A stretch of DNA of 64,000 bases, from NCBI GenBank assembly GCA_018433975.1, contig JAHDQE010000041.1, positions 62,001 through 126,000 of the forward strand. The letters run 5' to 3'. Source of the DNA: Ornatilinea sp. GTDB lineage: Bacteria; Chloroflexota; Anaerolineae; Anaerolineales; Anaerolineaceae. Positions 56,025 through 64,000 of the stretch are shown piece after piece. Positions within the stretch are counted from its first letter, which is position 1, and each line of letters opens with the position of its first letter. Both the position numbers and the translations under genes were made by a program. The notes under the pieces are model-generated. The model was given only the letters and a program-made list of their open reading frames with translations, did no database searches and was not told where the DNA came from.

Positions 56025-56621
56025 TTGATTGGGAATGCCTTCAAGTATACTGGAAAGCTGCTAAGGGGGTTTGCACATGAGGGCATCTACCGCGTGCTGG
56101 ATTATGAATCCACCCTCGAAATTTTGGATCGTGAAGGCAAGCGAGCCCGGTTTACCAAAAGGAAAAAGGTTAAGTATTTGCAAGATAATATGATTGCTTA
56201 TCAGGATTGTGCCTGGGGGGACGGGAAGATCCTTCTGAATTATCAGTGTCATCCAGGAAAAGCGGTGGATCGCTACCGCTCGGGTTATAAAACTTTTATT
56301 TTGTTATCATTGCATGAAATTAAGAATAGGGGAGATGTGGATGATTTCCATATCATGTGGGATATCCAGGATGGATTTCTCAAACCAGATGGATTTTGGG
56401 ATACGAATGTATCTCAAAAAACAAACCAAATAAGTGTGAATGTGATTTTCCCGAAAGATCGAAGGCCTTTACGTACAACGGTAGAGGAGAGCAATCATCG
56501 AAAAACATATCTCCTGGGCAGGGAAAACCGTCGAATCCTGCCCGATGGGCGCGTGAAGGTAACCTGGAAAAAGAAAAATCCGCGATTGTATGAAAACTAC
56601 TTGATGAAGTGGCGCTGGTAA
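56025..56621 (+). CDS. Hypothetical protein (198 aa or slightly longer)
   Basis: A soluble, basic protein with no family I can name. Notable segments: YRSGYKTFILLSLHEIKNRGD, IMWDIQDGFLKPDGFWDTN and RLYENYLMKWRW. The only canonical start near the N-terminus is TTG 56025 without a ribosome site. However, good coding sequence (IPEDCPTKIANLILTPPWPE) continues in frame 20 codons further, to just after the DUF2958 stop, where GAGGAG stands before an ATA codon. The real start may lie there. It ends in a strong terminator. Confidence 0.6.
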   Translation: MIGNAFKYTGKLLRGFAHEGIYRVLDYESTLEILDREGKRARFTKRKKVKYLQDNMIAYQDCAWGDGKILLNYQCHPGKAVDRYRSGYKTFILLSLHEIKNRGDVDDFHIMWDIQDGFLKPDGFWDTNVSQKTNQISVNVIFPKDRRPLRTTVEESNHRKTYLLGRENRRILPDGRVKVTWKKKNPRLYENYLMKWRW

Positions 56622-56624
56622 AGT

Positions 56625-56660
56625 AAAAGACGATGAGCCGCGGAACTCATCGTCTTTTTT
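56625..56660 (+). terminator. Intrinsic terminator
   Basis: 12-13 bp stem AAAAGACGATGAG / CTCATCGTCTTTT with T run. Confidence 0.92.
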
Positions 56661-56787
56661 GCATTTCATCCAGATCCGCCACCCATAACACCCTCCTTAT
56701 AACCTAAAAGGCGAAAAAGATTTGCGCAATATTGAGTGAAGAACGTTCTGTGATGTGATTTTATTATAGGCGAATACGCCTATAATT

Positions 56788-57015
56788 TCAAGTCTTTTTA
56801 GGTTTTGGTCCAGTCTTTCTGTTTTGTGCAAGATATTCCATTACAACTTCTTCGGTTGTTGCCCAGAAAGTATCAATTTTTATTCCCCAAATTGTTCCTT
56901 TGCCAACCAGCAGGCGCAGATGATTAGGCGATAAACCGGTGATTTTGGATGCCTGTCGGAGTGAGATCAAATCATTAAACCTTGGTTGATAGTTTTCCCA
57001 TTTGTTTCCCATCAT
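56788..57015 (-). CDS. Small HTH regulator (75 aa)
   Basis: Helix-turn-helix ISLRQASKITGLSPNHLRLLVGKGTIWGIKI with a wing, and a basic tail (KTGPKPKKT). It is divergent from the Fic gene and may bind the repeats between them. The start is ATG 57015 or 57012. Confidence 0.65.
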   Translation of the reverse strand: MMGNKWENYQPRFNDLISLRQASKITGLSPNHLRLLVGKGTIWGIKIDTFWATTEEVVMEYLAQNRKTGPKPKKT

Positions 57016-57112
57016 TAAATTATAGCGTGTTTGTATTGGTGGGAGGGGACAACGCTTGGATCAATGCAACAAAGTGAAAATAGCAAACCTTGCTACTCTC
57101 GGTTATGCATAT

Positions 57113-57156
57113 AAGTGAAAATAATACACTTGCGTTATTATCACTTAGGCTATAAA
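57113..57156. promoter_or_regulatory. Operator and promoter in front of fic-like gene
   Basis: Inverted repeat AAGTGAAAATAA (57113-57124) / TTATTATCACTT (57135-57146), 11 of 12 matching, next to TATAAA (57151). A further AAGTGAAAATA copy is at 57072. Confidence 0.55.
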
Positions 57157-57203
57157 ATGAAAATAACATTCTTACTTAATGCATAGTTTGGACAGGAAAA
57201 ATT

Positions 57204-58355
57204 GTGAATACCATAGATTTCAGTAAAAACGCACCGGGGAAGGTTGTTAAAACACTAGAGGGTTATTATGCTTATATCCCCAATCCACTTCCCCCAAAGT
57301 TGGAATGGTCAAATAAATTGTTGAGCAGGCTTGCTGCAGCTGAGCGAAGTATAGCTCGTCTGGAAGAAGTAGGGCGCGCTTTTCCTGTTCCGCATATCGT
57401 TGCCCGTCCATTTGTTCGCAAGGAAGCAGTTCTTTCCTCTCAAATTGAAGGAACGCGAACGACATTTCAAGAGCTTCTGACCTTTGAAGCGCAGCAATTG
57501 AGTTTGTTTGGCGATTCGGAAGACAAGCAGGAAGTGCAAAATTATGTTCGGGCTTTGGATTATGGGCTAGAGCGTTTGTTTTCCCTTCCAGTAAGTGTTC
57601 GATTGTTCCGTGAAATTCACGGGGTTTTGATGAAAGGCGTTCGGGGGGAAACGATGACGCCTGGCGATGTTCGCAAGACACAAAACTGGATTGGCCGCCC
57701 AGGAGCAACTTTGGAAAAAGCGCGTTATGTTCCTCCGCCAGTAGATGAAATGAACGTTTGCCTGTCTGAGTTGGAAAAATTCATTCACAAGGAATCAGAT
57801 CTGCCGCCGCTAATTAAAGTCGGCCTGATTCATTACCAGTTTGAAGCGATTCATCCGTTCCTGGATGGTAATGGAAGAATCGGAAGATTGTTGATCACAT
57901 TTCTCTTGATTGTTTGGGAACTCTTATCGCAACCTTTACTTTATTTGAGTATCTTTATTGAGAAAAATCGCACGGAATATTATGACCGTTTGCTTGCCGT
58001 TACCCAAAAAGGAGATTGGGAAGGTTGGCTATTGTTCTTCCTTGATGGTGTGCATGAGCAAGCTGAGGATGCTGTTGAGCGCATCCAGGCACTTCAAAGT
58101 TTGCGACTTGAATATCAAGAACTATTCAGCAAAGATCGAAGTCGGAAGAACCTTGTTGCAATGGTCGATTATTTCATCAGCACCCCAATCAGCTCCATTG
58201 CGCAAGCGCAAGAAGCTGTTAATCTGGGCAGTTTCACTACCATACAAAGGTATATCCGAAAACTAGAGGCATTGGGTATTCTTCAAGAAGTTACAGGCAA
58301 AGCAAGAGACCGTATCTATCGCGCCGACGAGATTTTGCGTATTTTGGAGGGGTAA
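57204..58355 (+). CDS. Fic-domain protein (AMPylator) with N-terminal inhibitory motif
   Basis: 383 residues from GTG 57204, AGGAA upstream. The N-terminal domain has the autoinhibition motif S78-x3-E82-G83 (SSQIEGT). The Fic core has the full catalytic loop HPFLDGNGRIGR near residue 216. The C-terminus is winged-helix-like (AQEAVNLGSFTTIQRYIRKLE). Family knowledge: class II Fic proteins transfer AMP from ATP to proteins and are held in check by the Glu. In mobile elements they can be toxins or regulators. Whether the adjacent HTH protein controls it is an inference. Confidence 0.92.
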   Translation: MNTIDFSKNAPGKVVKTLEGYYAYIPNPLPPKLEWSNKLLSRLAAAERSIARLEEVGRAFPVPHIVARPFVRKEAVLSSQIEGTRTTFQELLTFEAQQLSLFGDSEDKQEVQNYVRALDYGLERLFSLPVSVRLFREIHGVLMKGVRGETMTPGDVRKTQNWIGRPGATLEKARYVPPPVDEMNVCLSELEKFIHKESDLPPLIKVGLIHYQFEAIHPFLDGNGRIGRLLITFLLIVWELLSQPLLYLSIFIEKNRTEYYDRLLAVTQKGDWEGWLLFFLDGVHEQAEDAVERIQALQSLRLEYQELFSKDRSRKNLVAMVDYFISTPISSIAQAQEAVNLGSFTTIQRYIRKLEALGILQEVTGKARDRIYRADEILRILEG

Positions 58356-58379
58356 AAAAGGAGGCTGTAACATCGGTTA

Positions 58380-58388
58380 TGCTATAGT
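58380..58388 (+). promoter_or_regulatory. Extended -10 box of the 93-aa gene
   Basis: TGC-TATAGT, same context (TATAGTGGAA) as the DUF2958 promoter. The ATG is 10 bases downstream. Confidence 0.5.
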
Positions 58389-58397
58389 GGAAACCGG

Positions 58398-58679
58398 ATG
58401 AAGCAAAGTAAGAAAGATTTTTCAACCACTGCAGATGTGTTGACTAAGTGGCAGGTGAAGGACACGGTAAAGCCAGTGTATTATGAATTTCAATATTATG
58501 GTAATTACCTGGCTGAAAAGTTGAACGATCAGCGGCACGCCACGCTTTATATGAAATTGGCAAAAGAGACCAACCGAGCTTTGTTGGAGCAGGCGCTGGA
58601 TTTTGTGTGTGGGGCGGCGAGGGTAAAGAATAAGGCAGGACTATTTATGTGGAAGCTGGGGGAGTTGAAGAAAGGGTGA
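58398..58679 (+). CDS. Hypothetical small protein (93 aa)
   Basis: Soluble, mostly helical, basic; ends ...AGLFMWKLGELKKG. No known domain. No ribosome site; a -10 box lies just upstream, so the mRNA is probably leaderless. Codon use fits the island. Confidence 0.6.
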   Translation: MKQSKKDFSTTADVLTKWQVKDTVKPVYYEFQYYGNYLAEKLNDQRHATLYMKLAKETNRALLEQALDFVCGAARVKNKAGLFMWKLGELKKG

Positions 58680-58717
58680 TTTTTCGCTTTCTTTATGCTA
58701 CGATGCAATAGAGGACA

Positions 58718-59041
58718 ATGACAAAAGAACGTTCACCCTCAACGCCGGAAAATACCTATCAGAAATTCGGTCTCACCGAATCCGAAATCCTTTTCTATCG
58801 CATAACGCATAAACGTTTCCTTGAAATGCTCCAGGATCCAGAGACCAAGATTCGTGGGTCAAAGAATCAGGGAATGCTTATGGCGAATTTTTGTTTGTAA
58901 CCGTCAGCAGGGATGTTATTGGTCAGCAATTGATAATGACCTTCTATGGGATACCATGAATATCGTGATCGCTGGTTCACGGAAGAATGGCATTGGTACC
59001 AAACCTTTGCAAATTCAGACATGTACTTTCCTCCTGCATAA
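58718..59041 (+). pseudogene. Small gene broken by two frameshifts
   Basis: Frame one runs MTKERSPSTPENTYQKFGLT... to about 58855. The sense then continues one frame over (KESGNAYGEFLFVTVSRDVI ... LIMTFYG) to about 58945, then in the third frame (YHEYRDRWFTEEWHWYQTFA ... PPA) to TAA 59041. Both breaks are at GGG runs. Restored length is about 107 residues. No family recognised. Sequencing error is possible but would need two events. Confidence 0.55.
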
Positions 59042-59094
59042 GCCTTGCGTGATCTACACCTTTGAAGTGTTTCGTTTCGATTCCCAGTGGGCGG

Positions 59095-59934
59095 CTATCC
59101 TAATGCTCTCGCTACAAGGCCCTTAACTATCTGCCGCTGCATGATGAAGAAGAAAACAAGAATAGGAAGCGCAGTTAGGGTCAAAGCACTCATTGCCTTG
59201 TCATATTGGAATGTTGTCACGGATGTGACTATAGAGTATACACCCAATGGTAAAGTATAAGCTTGGTTGTTGCCCGAAACGAATGTTAGTGCTAGTAGGT
59301 ATTCATTCCAGGCCCCGATTACGTTCAGTATCATTACAGTAATAACAGCAGGTCGGGATAATGGCAGAATGACACTCCAGAAAATACGTGCTGTTGATGC
59401 TCCATCAAGACGAGCAGCCTCCTCCAACTCAACGGGAATCTTTTCAAAGAAGCCACGCAGAATATAGATTGACATTGGTAAACCAAATCCAACGTAGGGA
59501 AACAACAGAGATATTAACTTATTAAGCAATCCCATCTGTCGAAGCATTGTATACAGGGGGATGAGGGTAACATGTAAGGGGATCATCATGCCTGCGAGGA
59601 AGGTAAAAAGCAAAACATTACACCCAGGAAAAGGTATCCGTGCAAACACATACGCAGCCATAGTCGCTACAATAGTCAAGAGTGTGACACTCGCGATTGT
59701 TATGATAAGGGAATTGAGATAGTAAAACTTGAATTCCGGAATAGCTAGAACTGAACGATAGGCATCTAGAGTAGGATGTTTTGGCAGTGCCCACATATTG
59801 CCTACCAGTTCACGACTAGACTTGAACGATGAAAATACCATCCAAAATAACGGAAAGCCGAAGAACAACGAAAAGAATAACGCAATCCCGTATTGCCACC
59901 AGATAGAGAGATGAAAGATCAATGATTTCTTCAT
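59095..59934 (-). CDS. Carbohydrate ABC transporter permease, MalG type
   Basis: 279 residues from ATG 59934 (the frame extends to 60024 but would overlap malF-like). Six helices, and the EAA loop EEAARLDGASTARIFWSVILP with conserved Gly. Ends at the pseudogene side. Forms the channel with the MalF-like subunit. Confidence 0.92.
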   Translation of the reverse strand: MKKSLIFHLSIWWQYGIALFFSLFFGFPLFWMVFSSFKSSRELVGNMWALPKHPTLDAYRSVLAIPEFKFYYLNSLIITIASVTLLTIVATMAAYVFARIPFPGCNVLLFTFLAGMMIPLHVTLIPLYTMLRQMGLLNKLISLLFPYVGFGLPMSIYILRGFFEKIPVELEEAARLDGASTARIFWSVILPLSRPAVITVMILNVIGAWNEYLLALTFVSGNNQAYTLPLGVYSIVTSVTTFQYDKAMSALTLTALPILVFFFIMQRQIVKGLVARALG

Positions 59935-59947
59935 AATTATTGCTAAC

Positions 59948-60877
59948 TCATTCGAGTTCCTCACGAGCTTTGGTAAGTAGAATAAAGACGATAGCAAAGG
60001 CAAAAGTAATACCAAAAAGCACAAAACCGAGCGTAGTAGCGTAACCCCATCTCTTTAATGTGAATGCCATTTTGAACATGTAGCTTGTGACCAATTCACT
60101 GGAATGGTATGGGCCACCTTGAGTCATTACCCAGACTAGATCAAAGAACAGTAGAGATCCGATAATACTAAGCACTGTAGCGGTTAACATCGTTGTCTTA
60201 AGGAGGGGTAAAGTAATATACCGATGAAGTTGCCAACCGTTAGCCCCGTCGATTGTTGCTGCTTCATATACCTCTTGAGGAATACCTTGAATGGCAGCAG
60301 CGAAGAGGGCAATGTAGAAGCCTAGATCGCGCCAAGTACTAACCAGGACAATACACGCTAAGGCAATGCTTCCATTGCCTAACCAGGTCGATGTGTACTG
60401 TTCTAAACCAAGTATCCTGAGAAGCTCATTCGCTAGTCCGAAGGTTGGGTTATAGATCCATTGCCATAGCAGACCAACAATCACGCCGGAGAGTACGAGT
60501 GGTGATAAGTAGAGTGTGCGAAAGAAGCTAGAACCTTTTATTTGCCCTGTAAGTAGGATCGCCAAGGAAAGCCCTAGTGGGATCTGCGTGGCGAGAGACC
60601 AAATCATGACAAAACCATTGTTACGCAGTGCCTGCCAGAAGAGAGGGTCAGTGATTAGGTATGCATAGTTATCTAAACCGATAAATTGGGTTGGTGGACC
60701 AAGCCCGTTCCATGAATAGAGACTATAGCGAGCTGACTGAATAACAGGCCAGATAACAAATACTGTAAATATGATTGTTGCTGGCAGTAAAAAAAGTACT
60801 CCAGTTATTGTGGTTTCTGTTAAAATCGTGCGCCGCATGAAGCGGGCAAATTTGGTCGTTTGCAAATAGGTATTCAT
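59948..60877 (-). CDS. Carbohydrate ABC transporter permease, MalF type
   Basis: 309 residues from ATG 60877. Six helices and EAA loop YEAATIDGANGWQLHRYITLP. Thirteen bases before the MalG-like start, so one operon. Confidence 0.92.
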   Translation of the reverse strand: MNTYLQTTKFARFMRRTILTETTITGVLFLLPATIIFTVFVIWPVIQSARYSLYSWNGLGPPTQFIGLDNYAYLITDPLFWQALRNNGFVMIWSLATQIPLGLSLAILLTGQIKGSSFFRTLYLSPLVLSGVIVGLLWQWIYNPTFGLANELLRILGLEQYTSTWLGNGSIALACIVLVSTWRDLGFYIALFAAAIQGIPQEVYEAATIDGANGWQLHRYITLPLLKTTMLTATVLSIIGSLLFFDLVWVMTQGGPYHSSELVTSYMFKMAFTLKRWGYATTLGFVLFGITFAFAIVFILLTKAREELE

Positions 60878-60984
60878 CTCTCGTTGGTTAGACTGCAATT
60901 TAGTAAGCTCAGTTGAAAAAACCGAAGGCTGGCCTTTTAAGACTTAGCCAGTCCTCGGATGTCTTAATTACATGTATTGGCTAA

Positions 60985-62286
60985 TTATTTATCAGTATTT
61001 AATTCATGTGCAGCAGTTTGCATCTCAGCAGCAGCTTGTTCTGGTGTAGTTGCTAATCCGAAAATCTTTTGTGTTACAGTCCAATAGGCATCTGCCAGTT
61101 GAGGCGGCAGGTCAGTACCGTAGAACAAGTGAAGCGATGGCGCTTCTGATAGCATTTGTAATATATTCATGACCATTGGTTCATTAGCAAACAAATTGTC
61201 ATCATAACCTGCCGCAGCAGGGATGAGCCCTGCACCAGCAAGGTCTTCGGCAAACTGTTCACTACCAAGCATTTCAATAAGGGCCGATTCGGCTTCAGGT
61301 GGCGCACTTGACGAGATTGCCATTGCTTGTCCTGTTCCACCCATTAAGTCAGCCTGGTTGCCATCTCCCCCTTCGATAGCCGGGAAAGGAAAGAGACCAA
61401 GACTGTTATTTGCAAACTCTTCATTAAGATCACGATAATAGAAAAGCATCCAATTGCCCTGTAGTTGCATAGCGGCTTTGTTGGTTGCAAGCAGTATGCC
61501 TGCATCTGAAGAGTTACTGGCATTCACTCCTTCTTCAAAGCAACCAGCCTCCACCGCTTCTCTAATCTTGCCCCAAGCCTCTACAAATGTCGGATCGGTG
61601 AAGCTGCCACCATTTGCTTGATCATAAGTGGCTCGTAAATACGCTTCCTGTCCTCCGATACGATTGACAAGGTAATCCGTAAAGAAGCCACCGGGCCATC
61701 GCTCTTTGTTTCCTACGGCGACGGGAACAATACCTACTTTTTTGAAGGTTTCACAGCTAGCTAAGAATTCAGACCAAGTTGTTGGTACTTCAACACCATG
61801 TTGATCAAACATATCTTTGTTGTACCAGACAAATGCGAAAACAAGATCTACCGGAACAGCGTAATATTTGCCATCAAATGTGCTTGGGCCCAGAGTGATC
61901 GGTCGGAATTTATCGGCAGCATCTCCGCTTAGTGATCCAATTTCTCGTACAACCCCAGCTTCAACCTGACTTTGTAGTGTACCCCCACCCCAAGTTTGGA
62001 ATATGTCGGGTGTGTCACCGGCTCCTATAGCGACTTCAAGTTGCGTCTTATAACTTGCGTCTGGAATATAGCTAATATCGATTTGGATGTCCTGATGATT
62101 CGCATTAAAAGTGGATACCGCATTTGCAAACGCATCATGAGTAGCATCGGCCTCTATAGCAATTGTCCACATCGTAATGCGGACTGGAGTGGTCGATGTG
62201 GGGGTTGGGGAAGCACAGGACGTTACGGTAAACAGCAACAAGAATACAGCTATTATAATATTAACAGTGCTGCGAAAATTAGTCAT
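60985..62286 (-). CDS. Extracellular sugar-binding lipoprotein (family 1)
   Basis: 433 residues. Lipobox TVTSC, short Pro/Thr linker, then the bilobed fold: VRITMWTIAIEADATHDAF at the start, DIFQTWGGGTLQSQVEAG, and LQGNWMLFYYRDL. AAAGGAG precedes the ATG. With the two permeases it makes a sugar importer. No ATPase gene is present, so it probably uses a shared MsiK-type ATPase elsewhere. Its codon use is less GC-biased than the backbone's. Confidence 0.92.
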   Translation of the reverse strand: MTNFRSTVNIIIAVFLLLFTVTSCASPTPTSTTPVRITMWTIAIEADATHDAFANAVSTFNANHQDIQIDISYIPDASYKTQLEVAIGAGDTPDIFQTWGGGTLQSQVEAGVVREIGSLSGDAADKFRPITLGPSTFDGKYYAVPVDLVFAFVWYNKDMFDQHGVEVPTTWSEFLASCETFKKVGIVPVAVGNKERWPGGFFTDYLVNRIGGQEAYLRATYDQANGGSFTDPTFVEAWGKIREAVEAGCFEEGVNASNSSDAGILLATNKAAMQLQGNWMLFYYRDLNEEFANNSLGLFPFPAIEGGDGNQADLMGGTGQAMAISSSAPPEAESALIEMLGSEQFAEDLAGAGLIPAAAGYDDNLFANEPMVMNILQMLSEAPSLHLFYGTDLPPQLADAYWTVTQKIFGLATTPEQAAAEMQTAAHELNTDK

Positions 62287-62381
62287 GAGAGACTCCTTTT
62301 GATGATGGTAATTTATTTTCTGAGGCGGTCACATATGTTGATATTATAGGTCTATTCAAGATAGTTTTATTTATTCCATAG

Positions 62382-63257
62382 TCAATCCATTCTTTCACGT
62401 GTTCTGTATGATTTCTCAAGTTTATTTTGTTGCTTTTTTAATCGCTTCTCGCTACCATACACCAGATTCTTTTTATCTTCATCAACATATTGCGAAAAAC
62501 TCTTGTATAGTTCTATCCATTGTTCAATAGATAAATCTGTGGGTCTTAATCCGTTCAACTTTTGCGACTTTGCGATAATTAACCTTTGTCGTTTTGTAAA
62601 AATCTTATTGAAAGATTCTAAAACTGTAGGTGCCCATTTTGTGTATCCGGAAACAACAAAGTCTCGGAAAAATTGTTTTTCATTTACAGGTATCGGTGAT
62701 TTAACACGCCTGCTAAAATGAACAAACGATATGGTTACATTTGGTTTTGGTTCAAAATTTTCTCGGCTAATTTTTCTTAATATATTTACCGTGTAATCAA
62801 TAGCAACGAGCGTGGAAATGAGTGAATTCTGCTCATAGGGTGCTCCACTAAATCGATGGGCCGCGGCTTCTTGCATTATTAAGTATATGTCTGTTGGCAA
62901 ACTTTCAGGAGAGTTTACAAGCTTGTTTACTATGTCTGAGGTGTAGTTAAACGGTATATTTGAAAAAACTTTAAACTTATTGTGGGGAAGTTGCCATTTT
63001 AGAAAATCGCTTATTACAAGCTGAAAGTTCCCTTCTTTTTTTAGTAAAAGAAGATTTTCAGAAAACTGTGGGTCTCGTTCAATCGCAATAACTCGTCCAG
63101 CACGTTTCAGAAGTTCTTTTGTGATTATGCCTTTTCCAGGTCCTATCTCAATAACCAAGTCGGTGTTTTCAATTTGTGTCAATTCCAAAAGTTCTTTCAC
63201 AAGATTTGAATTACGAATAAAGTTTTGAGAATGTTCTATTTTTCTTTGATGAGACAT
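62382..63257 (-). CDS. erm: Erm-type 23S rRNA adenine-N6 methyltransferase
   Basis: 291 residues. N-terminal QNFIRNSNLV, SAM motif IEIGPGKGIITKEL, acidic IAIERDP, and catalytic FSNIPFNYTSDIV. The NIPF form, HSQNF start and C-terminal basic extension separate it from the housekeeping RsmA/KsgA. Family knowledge: Erm methylates A2058 of 23S rRNA and gives macrolide-lincosamide-streptogramin B resistance; activity here is not shown. The gene is very AT-rich compared with the backbone, suggesting acquisition. AAAAGG lies six bases before the ATG. Confidence 0.88.
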   Translation of the reverse strand: MSHQRKIEHSQNFIRNSNLVKELLELTQIENTDLVIEIGPGKGIITKELLKRAGRVIAIERDPQFSENLLLLKKEGNFQLVISDFLKWQLPHNKFKVFSNIPFNYTSDIVNKLVNSPESLPTDIYLIMQEAAAHRFSGAPYEQNSLISTLVAIDYTVNILRKISRENFEPKPNVTISFVHFSRRVKSPIPVNEKQFFRDFVVSGYTKWAPTVLESFNKIFTKRQRLIIAKSQKLNGLRPTDLSIEQWIELYKSFSQYVDEDKKNLVYGSEKRLKKQQNKLEKSYRTRERMD

Positions 63258-63258
63258 A

Positions 63259-63306
63259 TTAGCCTTTTAAAATAAATATGGAATATTCCCCGATAATTAT
63301 CAACAT
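63259..63306 (-). CDS. Possible erm leader peptide (15 aa)
   Basis: MLIIIGEYSIFILKG ends one base before the erm ATG, and its last codons contain the erm ribosome site. SIFI resembles the macrolide-stalling SIFVI stretch of the ErmC leader. Its own ribosome site is poor and short ORFs are common in AT-rich DNA. Confidence 0.3.
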   Translation of the reverse strand: MLIIIGEYSIFILKG

Positions 63307-63879
63307 TTTTCGATTATTTTTTGTTTACCTTTATTTTTCGCGGAGCGGCCCAACGGTTTGCGTTAACTGCAGGTAGGCGGGACTGGATAACACTCATAGA
63401 CCAGTATAAACCAAAAGCCAGAATCACAACTTTAAATACGCGACGAATCCCACCTGTCGGGTGCACCCAAGATGAAGGGGGCTTCATTTTATGCGAGAGA
63501 AACCCTTCGTATGGCTACAAGTATACTCATAAACGGCAAGCAAGCAAGCCGTACAAAGCAGTGGAGGCGCGATTGCAGAGTTTGATGATTTGATTGGATT
63601 TTTAGGATAGTCTTTTCCGAATCAATTTATGGGTGTTTTCTGTTATGTTATAGGCTAATTTTGCCAATCTCGTTTGCCAGGTAGTGGTAGTTATTGACCG
63701 CCTGTTCTCCAATGCCATCTGGCGCTTGTGTCGCAAAACTAAAATTGTGCGACATTGATTTTCTTTCGCTCTTTCTTTTCCCCATTAATTCCCCATAAAA
63801 TCTTTCGGTTAAAGTTAGTGTCATCCCTGAATTTCTTAAAATTGGTATAGAATATATAGGAAATTTCATTCCGAAATTT
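63307..63879. other. 573-bp region without a supported gene
   Basis: A plus frame at 63321-63593 and a minus frame at 63648-63986 are open, but neither has a ribosome site or recognisable domain. GCCCAAC...GTTAACTGC near 63348 resembles half an integron-type attC but lacks the other half. Confidence 0.4.
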
Positions 63880-64000
63880 ATGGGAATCAAAAATATTTTT
63901 AATCCAAAGGCGGGTTCATTGACACAACTGAAGATGTTGGACAACAAAGGTAATGGGAAAGTTTGCGATGAATTAGCCGCAAACATTCAATCTGGTTCCA
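63880..64000 (+). CDS. Partial hypothetical protein running off the window
   Basis: From ATG 63880 (MGIKNIFNPKAGSLTQLKML...), open to the last base, at least 40 residues. Codon pattern and composition look coding, and TATAGA/TATATA boxes lie upstream. It is more plausible than the opposing minus frame. Function unknown. Confidence 0.4.
   Translation, partial: MGIKNIFNPKAGSLTQLKMLDNKGNGKVCDELAANIQSGS

Noticed and set aside
63345..63375. Integron attC site
   Set aside because: GCCCAAC and an inner GTTAACTGC are present but no matching GTTGGGC half within 150 bp, and no integron integrase.
63321..63593. 90-aa plus-strand frame after erm
   Set aside because: Overlaps the erm promoter area, has no ribosome site or known domain; sequence looks like a recombination remnant.
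63648..63986. 112-aa minus-strand frame at the window end
   Set aside because: Hydrophobic, low-quality N-terminus and no signals; the opposing frame from 63880 looks more like coding DNA.

Overview
The window looks like chromosome of a Chloroflexota bacterium, most likely an Anaerolineae relative. This rests on family content rather than a marker gene. The signs are lipoproteins and membrane proteins with Thr/Pro-rich linkers after the anchor, tandem TPR proteins, a MalT-like LuxR regulator, a K+-independent H+-pyrophosphatase, a tungsten/molybdenum aldehyde oxidoreductase homologue, and BMP-type and UroD-like proteins. No rRNA is present. The only tRNA seen is tRNA-Arg(TCG) at 44381.

Backbone, 1-44380. 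This is ordinary chromosome: a truncated MalT-like regulator, an Lnt-like CN-hydrolase, a MoeB-rhodanese fusion, MntP, two overlapping M20 peptidases, an EamA permease, a class-A beta-lactamase-like serine hydrolase, a CMD protein, an Hpt-REC-REC-GGDEF diguanylate cyclase, a large membrane protein, an AOR, a MetE-like methyltransferase, MarR-WrbA-LmbE, HppA, DedA, groES-groEL under a perfect CIRCE element, two TPR paralogues, TrmD, two paralogous membrane proteins, a GPH-type MFS carrier, and a complete BMP-family (nucleoside-type) ABC importer. The importer has a terminator between the binding protein and the rest. A UroD-like protein and a VanZ-like protein follow. Most convergent or terminal genes are closed by clear intrinsic terminators.

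Mobile region, 44381 to at least 62300. Immediately 3' of tRNA-Arg lie a tyrosine integrase, a small HTH excisionase-like protein, a replication-relaxation-like protein, a VirD4/TraD-like coupling ATPase and three small membrane proteins. They form one tightly overlapping minus-strand operon and look like a very compact transfer module. Then come a LuxR-HTH protein fused to a membrane anchor and outer domain, two lipoproteins, a strongly structured non-coding region of about 500 nt, a candidate sRNA, a ParA/ribbon-helix-helix partition cassette with repeat clusters, and small accessory genes (DUF2958, Fic, HTH and hypothetical proteins). A twice-frameshifted pseudogene, a sugar ABC importer without its own ATPase, and an AT-rich Erm-type 23S rRNA methyltransferase follow. 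The right end of the island (a copy of the tRNA 3' end) was not found, so it is probably outside the window.

Most interesting: (1) the 52386-52890 structured element, whose long-range helices of 8, 9 and 12 bp nest; (2) TTCCGTnCG repeats found both in an intergenic cluster and inside the coding sequence of the putative centromere-binding protein; (3) the minimal transfer operon; (4) a possible 15-residue leader peptide with SIFI in front of erm; (5) a LuxR-type HTH used as the cytoplasmic head of a transmembrane protein.
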